Source of the DNA: an uncultured Flavobacteriales bacterium
Lineage (GTDB): Bacteria > Bacteroidota > Bacteroidia > Flavobacteriales_D > Sanyastnellaceae
Length of the DNA: 59,160 nucleotides
Reading direction: 5' to 3'
Assembly (NCBI GenBank): GCA_905478325.1
Contig: CAJQIB010000032.1
Location: 1-59,160, forward strand
Translations under genes and position numbers: made by a program
Notes under the pieces: model-generated
Database searches by the model: none
Told to the model about the DNA's origin: nothing
Seen by the model: the letters and a program-made list of their open reading frames with translations, nothing else
Shown here: one piece after another, positions 44,737 through 52,548 of the stretch
How positions within the stretch are numbered: position 1 is the stretch's first letter
How the letters are laid out: each line of letters begins with the position of its first letter

Positions 44737-46170
44737 TCAAAATTCAACCTTTGGAAACCAAAGACTAAACGTAGTCAAATGACCGTGGTCCTTGGACACG
44801 CCAATAGACCCTCCTAATTGGTTTACTACGGATCGTGTAATTGTCAAACCCAAACCCGCTCCCTCTTTTTTCAACGTGAAATGCGGCTGAAAGACCTGTT
44901 CTAGCTGAGACTCTTCGATTCCTGAGCCGTTGTCTTGGACTGTGATTTGCCATCCATCATTTCGATTCTCACAGACAATGCGAATGACCTTGTTCGGTTG
45001 GTCAACCATTGCTTGTATTGCGTTAGAAATGAGGTTGTTGAAAACTCGAAGCAGATGGGGCATCGAACCCCTCACAACGACATGATCTCCAAAACCTTCG
45101 ACTTCCCAATGAATGTGGTCATCTCCAATTTGGAAGAGGCCCGTGACCTCCTCAATCACGCTGGACAGATTGACGGGTTCTAAATCTTGAATTCCGATAT
45201 CCGCCAAAAGGGAAAAGTCCTGAGCGATTTCAGCCAACACATCAATTTGCGTCGAGGCTGTTTTGCAAAAACGTTTCAAGCGAGCGTCAAAATCTGGACT
45301 TTGGTCCACCCATGAACGCTCCAATTGTTGTACGCCCAATTTGATTGGGGTCAATGGGTTTTTAATCTCATGTGCGACTTGCATGGCCATCAAGCGCCAC
45401 GCTCCCTCCCGTTCCTTTTGTGCCAACTCCCCTATCGTCTTTTGCAAATGCCTTAAGAGCGTATTGTATTCCTCAACCAACCCTCCAATCGCGTCGGATT
45501 GTTGGTATGCAATAGGAAGTTGTTCTTGGGTGGGGTCAAGCTCACTCATTCGATCGCGTATGAGTGTCAAGATTCGAATCAGTCGATTCGAAAGAAGCGC
45601 AGCAATGAGCGCACCTCCCAATATCAAAACCACGTAGAGTGGAGCCAACTGAATCAAGAAGCTTTTAAAGTCTCCTGTTTCTACTGTGCGTTTTTCATAG
45701 CGCACTTGCGCTATACCGACCACCTTGTCTTCAGAGTTTTTGACATTCCAGTATGCCAACACCACTTGACCTAAGTCCATGCGTTCAACACTCTCCGCAG
45801 AATGACCCAATGGGGAGAGAATCGCGTCTGGCAAGCGCATATCAGCCGCTTCATTTGCTTCAACAGAGGATTGCGTTAGCAGCCTACCGTCCGGCGCATA
45901 CAATGAAATATCCAAACCGTGGACATCCGATAACTCACAAATCCGATCGGAGAAAACCAACGGAATGTCCTCTGTATAAAATGGTCCGGGTATGCGGTCC
46001 AACACATACGTCATGCTTCGCTCAATGGCCGCTTCCTTTCTTAATAGGCGCTGCTCATTGTATTGCGCGTCTTGTCGAACTGCGAATTGCCATGCCACCC
46101 AGATCGTGCCCGTCATTGACAGCACCATCAGGAGCAACATCGAAAGAAGTATACGAAAATGAAATCCCAT
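44737..46170 (-). CDS. NtrY-like sensor histidine kinase
   Basis: 477 residues. TM1 (LSMLLLMVLSMTGTIWVA) and TM2 (APLYVVLILGGALIAALLSN) enclose a periplasmic sensor of about 130 residues. A HAMP-like linker precedes the dimerisation helix with the H box QVAHEIKNPLTPIKLGVQQL. The N box is RVFNNLISNAIQAM, G1 is VQDNGSGI, and G2 is GAGLGLTI. It autophosphorylates on His and passes phosphate to a response regulator; none is adjacent, so it is an orphan here. The gene has a good promoter abutting its ATG. Confidence 0.9.
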   Translation of the reverse strand: MGFHFRILLSMLLLMVLSMTGTIWVAWQFAVRQDAQYNEQRLLRKEAAIERSMTYVLDRIPGPFYTEDIPLVFSDRICELSDVHGLDISLYAPDGRLLTQSSVEANEAADMRLPDAILSPLGHSAESVERMDLGQVVLAYWNVKNSEDKVVGIAQVRYEKRTVETGDFKSFLIQLAPLYVVLILGGALIAALLSNRLIRILTLIRDRMSELDPTQEQLPIAYQQSDAIGGLVEEYNTLLRHLQKTIGELAQKEREGAWRLMAMQVAHEIKNPLTPIKLGVQQLERSWVDQSPDFDARLKRFCKTASTQIDVLAEIAQDFSLLADIGIQDLEPVNLSSVIEEVTGLFQIGDDHIHWEVEGFGDHVVVRGSMPHLLRVFNNLISNAIQAMVDQPNKVIRIVCENRNDGWQITVQDNGSGIEESQLEQVFQPHFTLKKEGAGLGLTITRSVVNQLGGSIGVSKDHGHLTTFSLWFPKVEF

Positions 46171-46174
46171 GGCC

Positions 46175-46204
46175 CGAATCTACGTAGAGCGAACTGGAAT
46201 CAAA
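46175..46204 (-). promoter_or_regulatory. Promoter of the histidine kinase gene, abutting the start codon
   Basis: Minus strand: TTTG (46204-46201), 18 bases, TAGATTCG (46182-46175), GGCC, then ATG. Both boxes are at normal spacing, and the -7 box is four bases before the start codon. This is the best-supported leaderless candidate in the window. Confidence 0.65.
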
Positions 46205-46232
46205 CGTCATGCCACAACCCGTGGGGTTGGTT

Positions 46233-47108
46233 TTATGCACTCAATGCCTCCGACCCCGCTACAATCTCCAAGATCTCCGTTGTGATGGATGCCTGACGAG
46301 CCTTGTTGTATGAGATGCGCAAGTCTCGCAGCATGTCACCCGCATTCTCCGTCGCTTGGTGCATCGCTGTCATCCGCGCGCCGTGCTCAGCTGCATTGCT
46401 GTCAAGTATGCCCTTATACAACTGCACTTTCAGTGAGCTCGGGATAATTTGCTCTACAATTTCCGCTTGAGAAGGCTCAAATAAATAGTCCGTATCCATA
46501 GCGCTCTCATCCTCAGAAGCTGAAGCTACCAGCGGAAGGAAGTTCTCTGTCGTTACATCTTGAACCGCAGCATTTACAAAACGATTGTAAATGATTTTAA
46601 CGTCATCGTATTGACCATTGACAAACTGGGTCATGATATCCTCACCGATCTTTTGAGCGCGCTCAAAATTGAGGTCATCGTAAATCTTCCACGCGTCTTC
46701 GTCAAACCCAACTGCCTTCAATTCACTGCGCTTCAAAAAGGCTTCATACGCCTTCTTTCCAAGCGGCAATACATGGTATTCAACCCCTTCGTCTTGCATC
46801 AACGTGTTTGCCGCTTTGATGATGTTGTTGTTGAAACCTCCACACAAACCCCGGTTCGACGTAATGGTCACGATTAAAACCCGCTTTACGTCCCGCTGTT
46901 GCGAGTAAACTCCGTCACTGCTATCCAATGAGGCACTTACGTTCGAGAGAACGCCTTGTAACTTCTCAGCATAGGGGCGCATGCGCGTAATCGCGTCTTG
47001 GGCCCGGCGAAGCTTCGCTGCGGCAACCATTTTCATGGCCGACGTGATCTGCATCGTGTTTTGCACCGATGTGATCCGCTCCCGTACTTCTTTGAGACCT
47101 CCAGCCAT
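46233..47108 (-). CDS. atpG: ATP synthase F1 gamma subunit
   Basis: Central rotor stalk, 291 residues. The N-terminal helix LKEVRERITSVQNTMQITSAMKMV is split here as KEVRERITSVQNT and ITSAMKMVAAAKLRRAQ. TITSNRGLCGGFNNNI begins the Rossmann-like part. The C-terminal helix has GARMTAMHQATENA and YNKARQASITTEI. Last gene of the operon, eight bases after atpA. A small hairpin lies just downstream but has no T tract. Confidence 0.96.
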   Translation of the reverse strand: MAGGLKEVRERITSVQNTMQITSAMKMVAAAKLRRAQDAITRMRPYAEKLQGVLSNVSASLDSSDGVYSQQRDVKRVLIVTITSNRGLCGGFNNNIIKAANTLMQDEGVEYHVLPLGKKAYEAFLKRSELKAVGFDEDAWKIYDDLNFERAQKIGEDIMTQFVNGQYDDVKIIYNRFVNAAVQDVTTENFLPLVASASEDESAMDTDYLFEPSQAEIVEQIIPSSLKVQLYKGILDSNAAEHGARMTAMHQATENAGDMLRDLRISYNKARQASITTEILEIVAGSEALSA

Positions 47109-47116
47109 GATTCAGA

Positions 47117-48694
47117 TTATGCGTATTGAGCTGTCAATTCGTTCGCTGCCTTCGTCAACACTTCAATTTGAGCGTCTCCATACTTTCCGCTCTTCAGTTC
47201 AGCCATCACGTCCTCATGCTTCGAATGCATGTAAGACAAAAACGCTGTTTCAAACTCACCTACTTTGTTTACCGGAACGGCCTTTAACAAACCACGTACT
47301 CCGCAAAAGATGATCGCAATCTGATCTTCAACCCGCATTGGGCTGTTCAGATTCTGCTTCAGAATCTCCACGTTACGCTCTCCCTTGTCCAATACTGCCT
47401 TCGTAGCGTCATCCAAGTCAGAACCAAATTTCGCAAACGCCTCGAGTTCTCGGTATTGCGCTTGGTCCAACTTCAAGGTTCCAGAAACCTTCTTCATGGA
47501 TTTGATCTGAGCGTTTCCTCCTACTCGGCTTACCGAGATACCCACATTAATCGCTGGTCGAATACCACTCAAAAACAGATTGGACTCCAAGAAAATCTGG
47601 CCATCCGTAATCGAAATCACATTCGTTGGAATGTATGCAGATACATCGCCCGCTTGTGTTTCAATAATCGGAAGTGCTGTCAATGAACCTCCTCCCTTGA
47701 CCTTGTCTTTCAAAGAGGCCGGTAGATCGTTCATCTGGGACGCAATGCCTTGCTCGCTAATCACCTTTGAAGCTCGCTCCAACAATCGACTGTGCAAGTA
47801 GAATACATCCCCTGGGTATGCCTCACGTCCTGGAGGACGACGCAACAACAGGGATACCTCACGGTATGCAACAGCTTGCTTCGATAAATCATCATACACT
47901 ACCAATGCTGCATTTCCCGTATCACGGAAAAATTCGCCTACTGCTGCACCTGTAAAGGGAGCGTAAAACTGAAGTGGCGCTGGGTCTGATGCTGTAGCTG
48001 CTACAACGACCGTGTAAGGCATTGCTCCGTTCTCTTCAAGCATCTTCACGATACCCGCAACAGTCGATCCTTTCTGACCGATGGCTACATAGATGCAGAA
48101 TACAGGTTCACCCGCTTCGTAAAATTCTTTTTGATTGATAATGGTATCAATCGCGACAGTCGTCTTGCCTGTTTGACGATCACCAATGATCAACTCACGT
48201 TGGCCCCGTCCAATTGGAATCATTGCGTCAATCGCCTTGATTCCTGTTTGCAACGGCTCACTTACTGGCTGACGATAGATGACACCAGGAGCTTTACGCT
48301 CGATTGGCATTTCGTACAAATCACCCGTGATTGGTCCCTTACCGTCAATCGGCTCGCCTAACGTGTTCACAACACGCCCCAACATGCCATGACCGGCCTT
48401 GATCGAAGCAATACGACCCGTTCTCTTCACTGAAGAGCCCTCTTTGAGGTCCCCGGAAGGAGCAAGCAATACAGCTCCCACATTGTCCTCTTCGAGGTTC
48501 AATGCAATGCCACGAACCCCGTTGTCGAATTCGATCAACTCACCGGATTCAACATTACTAAGTCCGTAAATTCTAGCAATACCGTCACCGACTTGCAAGA
48601 CGGTTCCTACTTCTTCCAATTCTGCGGCTGACTTTACGCCGGCCAATTGCTCACGCAATATGGAAGAGACTTCTGCTGGATTGATTTCTGCCAT
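47117..48694 (-). CDS. atpA: ATP synthase F1 alpha subunit
   Basis: Non-catalytic nucleotide-binding subunit of the F1 hexamer, 525 residues. Walker A is [15 protein letters not shown] near 170. Other landmarks are [33 protein letters not shown], and [16 protein letters not shown]-terminal barrel at 25-95, C-terminal helical domain from about 385. It is 31 bases downstream of atpH. The beta subunit is not in this operon. Confidence 0.97.
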   Translation of the reverse strand: MAEINPAEVSSILREQLAGVKSAAELEEVGTVLQVGDGIARIYGLSNVESGELIEFDNGVRGIALNLEEDNVGAVLLAPSGDLKEGSSVKRTGRIASIKAGHGMLGRVVNTLGEPIDGKGPITGDLYEMPIERKAPGVIYRQPVSEPLQTGIKAIDAMIPIGRGQRELIIGDRQTGKTTVAIDTIINQKEFYEAGEPVFCIYVAIGQKGSTVAGIVKMLEENGAMPYTVVVAATASDPAPLQFYAPFTGAAVGEFFRDTGNAALVVYDDLSKQAVAYREVSLLLRRPPGREAYPGDVFYLHSRLLERASKVISEQGIASQMNDLPASLKDKVKGGGSLTALPIIETQAGDVSAYIPTNVISITDGQIFLESNLFLSGIRPAINVGISVSRVGGNAQIKSMKKVSGTLKLDQAQYRELEAFAKFGSDLDDATKAVLDKGERNVEILKQNLNSPMRVEDQIAIIFCGVRGLLKAVPVNKVGEFETAFLSYMHSKHEDVMAELKSGKYGDAQIEVLTKAANELTAQYA

Positions 48695-48725
48695 GATAAA
48701 GGCGTTTCAGTTTCGTTTGACCGGA

Positions 48726-49283
48726 TTAAAATTCCGGTTCGTAATCGTGGTCATTGATGTGGCGACGGAGAAGTTCAATTTCGCGTTTGATTGATGCATC
48801 AATCATGCGGTTGTCCATGAACAATTGGAATCCCCCAATCAAGCTAGGGTCTACTTGTTCTTCCAACTCTACTTCGCCTTCGTGCATTTTCTTAAGCGCT
48901 GCTGTAACGCGAGCACGAATCGCGTCATTCATAGGCACAGCAGTCCTCACCTCCGCTGCTTTCACATTCCGCATGTTGCGCAAAAGCCCTAGTGCTTCTT
49001 CCATAATGGAAGGCAATAGAGATTCACGGCCCTTGCGAACGAGAATGCTCAAAAAGCCCATTGACAATTCGCCAATGTTGTCTTTGAATACAAGCTGCAG
49101 GATTCGCTCTTTCACATCCGGTTTCACAACCGGCGATTTGAGCATGAGCTCAAGCTCTTCTGTGCCTGAGATCGCTGCTTGCATCGTCCTTACATCATCC
49201 TCCATCACCTCCAAGACACCTTGCTTTTCAGCAAGACTGTAAAGTGATTTAGCATATCGTATGGATGCACGTGAGGTAGCCAT
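48726..49283 (-). CDS. atpH: ATP synthase F1 delta subunit
   Basis: Peripheral stalk subunit linking F1 to b, 185 residues. It starts SRASIRYAKSLYSLAEKQG and ends with the conserved DPSLIGGFQLFMDNRMIDAS block. Four bases after atpF. Confidence 0.93.
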   Translation of the reverse strand: MATSRASIRYAKSLYSLAEKQGVLEVMEDDVRTMQAAISGTEELELMLKSPVVKPDVKERILQLVFKDNIGELSMGFLSILVRKGRESLLPSIMEEALGLLRNMRNVKAAEVRTAVPMNDAIRARVTAALKKMHEGEVELEEQVDPSLIGGFQLFMDNRMIDASIKREIELLRRHINDHDYEPEF

Positions 49284-49287
49284 AGTC

Positions 49288-49785
49288 TTAGTTCAATGGG
49301 GATTCGTCAATGAGACGGTTTACCAAAGCTTGCTGTTCATCCGTAGACTTCAGCTGGTCTCGTAAGAGACGCTCGGCAATTTCCAAGGACAACGTACCGA
49401 CCTCTGCCTTCAATTCGACAATCGCCGCCTTCCGCTCCAAAGCAATGGCATCTTTTGCAGATGCTACTTCTTTGTCTGCTTCTTCCTTGGCTTTGCCTTT
49501 GGCTTCAGAAATCATTTTGTCCACCATTTCGCGCGCTTCTCGCAACATGCGATCACGCTCGGCTCGGGCTTCCTTCAACTGGCTCTCATTGCTACTAGCC
49601 AATTCCGCCATTTCAAGGCGAACTTTCTTGGCTTCGTCCAATGCGCCGGTGATGGTCTCTTCACGATCACTGAGGGCCTGTAAAATAGGTCCCCATGCGA
49701 ATCGACGAAGCAACATCAGCACCACAAGGAATGCGATGGACGCCCAGAAGACGGTCCCGAATGCGGGTGTCAGTAACGCTCCCAT
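49288..49785 (-). CDS. atpF: ATP synthase F0 b subunit
   Basis: 165 residues. One N-terminal membrane helix (GTVFWASIAFLVVLMLLRRF) is followed by WGPILQALSDREETI and a long charged coiled coil to the end, which forms the peripheral stalk. Six bases after atpE. Confidence 0.95.
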   Translation of the reverse strand: MGALLTPAFGTVFWASIAFLVVLMLLRRFAWGPILQALSDREETITGALDEAKKVRLEMAELASSNESQLKEARAERDRMLREAREMVDKMISEAKGKAKEEADKEVASAKDAIALERKAAIVELKAEVGTLSLEIAERLLRDQLKSTDEQQALVNRLIDESPLN

Positions 49786-49791
49786 AGTCTC

Positions 49792-50037
49792 TTATCCGAG
49801 TGCTACAAGCAAGCAGATGATGATGCCGAAAAGGGCAACACCCTCAACCAAGGCTGCAGCTACAATCATGTTAGAACGCAGATCACTGGTCGCTTCTGGT
49901 TGGCGTGCCATCGCTTCCAAGGCAGAGCCTCCGATACGACCTACACCAATACCAGCGCCAATCGCTGCTGCTCCTGCGCCAAGACCTGCAAGGCCTTGAC
50001 CAATTCCGACTTCAAAAAGAATGCTCAACAATTCCAT
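49792..50037 (-). CDS. atpE: ATP synthase F0 c subunit
   Basis: 81 residues from ATG 50037; the longer frame overlaps atpB and is not homologous. Two membrane helices: helix 1 with GAGAAAIGAGIGVGRIGG, the loop ARQPEATSD, and helix 2 with the ion-binding Glu in ALVEGVALFGIII. The Na+ signature residues (Gln in helix 1, Ser/Thr after the Glu) are absent, so proton coupling is expected. Confidence 0.95.
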   Translation of the reverse strand: MELLSILFEVGIGQGLAGLGAGAAAIGAGIGVGRIGGSALEAMARQPEATSDLRSNMIVAAALVEGVALFGIIICLLVALG

Positions 50038-50068
50038 AATGTTGGTTTTTATTGGATGGATTTCAAAC

Positions 50069-51337
50069 TCAATGGTGTGCTGGTTCATGTGTGGCATCAC
50101 CGAAGTAGATCGCCGCCAGCAGGGTAAAAACAAATGCTTGAAGGAATGCAACAAGCAATTCAAGGCCATACATGAAAATCATAAACAAGGTGGAAAAAAC
50201 ACCCATTCCTGTACCAGCTCCAATCGCCTCACCTCCATTGCCGAAGATGAAAATCAAACTGGAAAAGGCTAAAATAATGATGTGACCCGCCGAGATATTG
50301 GCGGTCAATCGAATCATCAAAACAGTTGGCTTCATGATGATGCCAAACACTTCAATAGGAACAAGGATGAGCTTCACAGGAAGCGGAACACCAGGAGGCC
50401 ACATGATGTGACCCCAGTAGTGCTTGTTTCCGTTGAGGTTCGTCAGCAAGAACACAAGCGTCGCCAAAACAATGGTCACTCCGATCGTTCCTGTAATGTT
50501 GAATCCTCCCAGGAAGGGAACCAATCCAAGCAGATTACAGAAGAATATGAAGAAGAATGAAGTCAAAAGGAACGGCATGAACTTATCGGCCTTGTCTCCA
50601 ATTGATGGCTTTGCAATTTCATCCCGAATGAATAGAATCAAAGGTTCCAACGCATTCGCCATGCCTTTGGGTGCGCTTCCTGGATTCTTTTTGTACTGCG
50701 ATGCGATGCTACCGAACATCCAGATCATAATGGACAAGATCATCAACATGCCGAAAACAGATTTGGTGATGGACACATCCCAAACACTTAGTTTTTGACC
50801 GTTGAAGGCTGCAGAAATAGAACCCGCTGAAGCCAACGCTACGCCCTCTGCATCCACCACGTCTTCTGCATGCATGGTGTAGCTCACCCCCTCCGATGCA
50901 TCGTAGTGACGATCTCCATGACCGTGACCTTCCAAAGCACTGCTCATAAACACCTTTAACCCATGCCCTTCGATATACAGAATGACAGGTAGTGGAATAT
51001 GAACGTCACCGAAAAGGTGGATGTCATGCGCATCAGCAATGTGATGAATGATGAAGTCTCCCGCTTTAAATTCTTTACTCTCGGCGTGATCCGCGTGGTC
51101 ATGGCCTGAGTGATCCGCGTCAGCTTCTTCAGCGTGCGTTGCGTGGTCATGGTCAGCTCCATCTGCGTGGTCATGCGCTGCATGATCCGTGTCTGCTTCT
51201 TCAGCATGCGCTGCGTGGTCATGGTCCGCTCCTTCTGCATGGTCAGCATGCCCGTGATCTTGCGCAACAGCAACTGTGCCTGTCGAAGAGACGGCAAATG
51301 CAACCAACACAACTAGAGATAAGATCAAGCGATTCAT
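50069..51337 (-). CDS. atpB: ATP synthase F0 a subunit with His-rich periplasmic extension
   Basis: 422 residues from ATG 51337. A signal-like segment (LILSLVVLVAFAVSSTGTVA) precedes a His/Asp/Ala-rich repeat at residues 27-86 with 16 His. A further extramembrane stretch with EGHGHGDRHYD follows, then the usual membrane core from about 200. The core has the proton-path Arg in LMIRLTANISAGH and ends in the final helix LLVAFLQAFVFTLLAAIYFG. E. coli AtpB has 271 residues, so the extension is long; extended forms are known in Bacteroidota. It has a promoter box 27 bases upstream and sits in the operon between the 4-TM protein and atpE. Confidence 0.95.
   Translation of the reverse strand: MNRLILSLVVLVAFAVSSTGTVAVAQDHGHADHAEGADHDHAAHAEEADTDHAAHDHADGADHDHATHAEEADADHSGHDHADHAESKEFKAGDFIIHHIADAHDIHLFGDVHIPLPVILYIEGHGLKVFMSSALEGHGHGDRHYDASEGVSYTMHAEDVVDAEGVALASAGSISAAFNGQKLSVWDVSITKSVFGMLMILSIMIWMFGSIASQYKKNPGSAPKGMANALEPLILFIRDEIAKPSIGDKADKFMPFLLTSFFFIFFCNLLGLVPFLGGFNITGTIGVTIVLATLVFLLTNLNGNKHYWGHIMWPPGVPLPVKLILVPIEVFGIIMKPTVLMIRLTANISAGHIIILAFSSLIFIFGNGGEAIGAGTGMGVFSTLFMIFMYGLELLVAFLQAFVFTLLAAIYFGDATHEPAHH
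51080..51259 (-). repeat. In-gene tandem repeat coding for the His-rich AtpB extension
   Basis: About two diverged 72-base units code for HAEEADTDHAAHDHADG-type and HAEEADADHSGHDHAD-type blocks; a shorter partial unit precedes them. The similarity is visible at DNA level, so expansion by slippage or unequal exchange is likely. Confidence 0.7.
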
Positions 51338-51363
51338 GAAAGTCCGTTCATCAGAATTCGGCG

Positions 51364-51371
51364 CAAAAGTA
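51364..51371 (-). promoter_or_regulatory. -7 promoter box upstream of atpB
   Basis: Minus strand TACTTTTG, a perfect TAnnTTTG, 26 bases before the atpB ATG. It may give an internal promoter for the ATP synthase genes proper. Confidence 0.45.
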
Positions 51372-51450
51372 GTCAACTAAATCCGTGCTGCATAAAGGAA
51401 ACTCGATTTTCTTCATCGAAAAGGCACACACCTCAATGTTGATGATTCCT

Positions 51451-51819
51451 TCAACCATGGCTTATTTTCTGAGAAGACGCTACGAGTAAAAAAGTGTTCG
51501 CTGCAAAAGCACCAAATAAGCCCAAGGCAAAAGGAATCCGATGGACGCCGCCAACCGCTACCAGGTAGTAGGTTACGATCGCGAGAGATGTCAACATTTT
51601 GGCCGCAGTCGCACCATTTACGGCTGTTACAAACTGCATCGGAGACTTTGTTGCGGCGCGCACGATCCAATGAAACAACAGAAGTGTTAACACCGCATAA
51701 CCGACAACCAACATTGCCCATGCCCACGTCGATGCAAATTCCGAGAAAGCCGGAATGACATGACCGACAGCGTAAAGACCGAGGTTCACGAGTATGGACG
51801 TTTGAATAAAAGCCTTCAT
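51451..51819 (-). CDS. Four-helix membrane protein of the ATP synthase operon
   Basis: 122 residues with four predicted membrane helices (about 8-25, 32-52, 68-85 and 95-112) and no known catalytic motif. It lies between the AtpZ-like gene (ATGA overlap) and atpB, where other bacteria have atpI, so a role in F0 assembly or ion supply is plausible but unproven. It is not clearly homologous to AtpI by eye. 113 bases separate it from the atpB start. Confidence 0.7.
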   Translation of the reverse strand: MKAFIQTSILVNLGLYAVGHVIPAFSEFASTWAWAMLVVGYAVLTLLLFHWIVRAATKSPMQFVTAVNGATAAKMLTSLAIVTYYLVAVGGVHRIPFALGLFGAFAANTFLLVASSQKISHG

Positions 51820-52034
51820 TTAGAAAGTTCTCTAATGACCAACCATATTGCGAAAACAGTTCCTAAAACCCCACCAATCAATGTTCCGATCGGTATTTGA
51901 TGGTTTGACTGCTCATCCCATCTTCTGCCCAACCAAACAAAAAAACCAATGCTCCCGGCCATGGTAAACACCATGCCAGAGAATCTCAGAATTCCATTCC
52001 GATTGTCAGAATCTCGCTTTGGAGGGGTTGGCAT
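51816..52034 (-). CDS. AtpZ/AtpI-like small membrane protein
   Basis: 72 residues with two membrane helices (FSGMVFTMAGSIGFFVWLG and IPIGTLIGGVLGTVFAIWLV) joined by RRWDEQSNH. This matches the short AtpZ-like family found before F-type ATPase genes and proposed to aid F0 assembly or Mg2+ supply. It starts 13 bases after the bactofilin gene and overlaps the next gene by four bases. Confidence 0.8.
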   Translation of the reverse strand: MPTPPKRDSDNRNGILRFSGMVFTMAGSIGFFVWLGRRWDEQSNHQIPIGTLIGGVLGTVFAIWLVIRELSK

Positions 52035-52047
52035 TGACCTTTTGAGG

Positions 52048-52509
52048 TCAGACCGCTGCAGGTTGCTGAGCGCGAACCTTGTCCTTCGAACGTGCTGAGT
52101 CGCCTTGTGTCTTATCCAAGTTGCGATCTTGTCGCATGTCCTTGACTTTAGAGGCTAGGTGCAAGTTTCCGGTAGCCTGAGCGCCATTCTCAACAGACAA
52201 TTGTCCGTATTGAATCTCACCGTGGACACGGGCTGTAGACTTCAACACAAACAATTCTTGAACGATGATTTGGCCTTCAATAGCGCCTTCGATTTCACAA
52301 TGAGCGCAAGAAATATTTCCTTTTACGCGTCCTGACGCGCCGATGACCAAACGTCCTTTAGTGACCAACTCACCTTCAAACGTACCGTCAATGCGCACAT
52401 TGTTTTCACTTTTCAATACACCTTCAAAAGAGGTGCCTTCAGCAATCCGATTGACCACATGATCTGAGGTCGATTCGTTGCGATTTGATTTCTTAGACGT
52501 ACCAATCAT
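52048..52509 (-). CDS. Bactofilin
   Basis: 153 residues. The central beta-helix domain is made of short repeats (FEGVLKSENNVRIDGTFEGE, VIGASGRVKGNISCAHCEIE, LFVLKSTARVHGEIQYGQL) between short disordered ends, as in bactofilins. These self-assemble into filaments without nucleotide and help in cell shape and polarity. It starts the transcript leading to the ATP synthase genes and has a promoter box abutting its ATG. Confidence 0.92.
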   Translation of the reverse strand: MIGTSKKSNRNESTSDHVVNRIAEGTSFEGVLKSENNVRIDGTFEGELVTKGRLVIGASGRVKGNISCAHCEIEGAIEGQIIVQELFVLKSTARVHGEIQYGQLSVENGAQATGNLHLASKVKDMRQDRNLDKTQGDSARSKDKVRAQQPAAV

Positions 52510-52513
52510 GAGA

Positions 52514-52521
52514 CAAAGTTA
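52514..52521 (-). promoter_or_regulatory. -7 promoter box abutting the bactofilin start codon
   Basis: Minus strand reads TAACTTTG, then TCTC, then ATG: a perfect TAnnTTTG four bases before the start. It would drive the bactofilin-ATP synthase operon as a leaderless transcript. Confidence 0.55.
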
Positions 52522-52548
52522 ATTCACAAGGTTCATTTTTCAGCCGAA

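Noticed and set aside
44534-44747. Possible 70-codon gene between the cyclase and histidine kinase genes
   Set aside because: It needs a TTG start inside the kinase 3' end, has odd composition and no promoter; I see nothing in this gap of about 200 bases.
46211-46230. Hairpin CAACCC/GGGTTG downstream of atpG as a terminator
   Set aside because: On the minus strand no T tract follows, and it lies upstream of the kinase promoter; not supported as an intrinsic terminator.
51080-51259. Repeats resembling a CRISPR array
   Set aside because: The units are in-frame coding repeats of AtpB without regular spacers.
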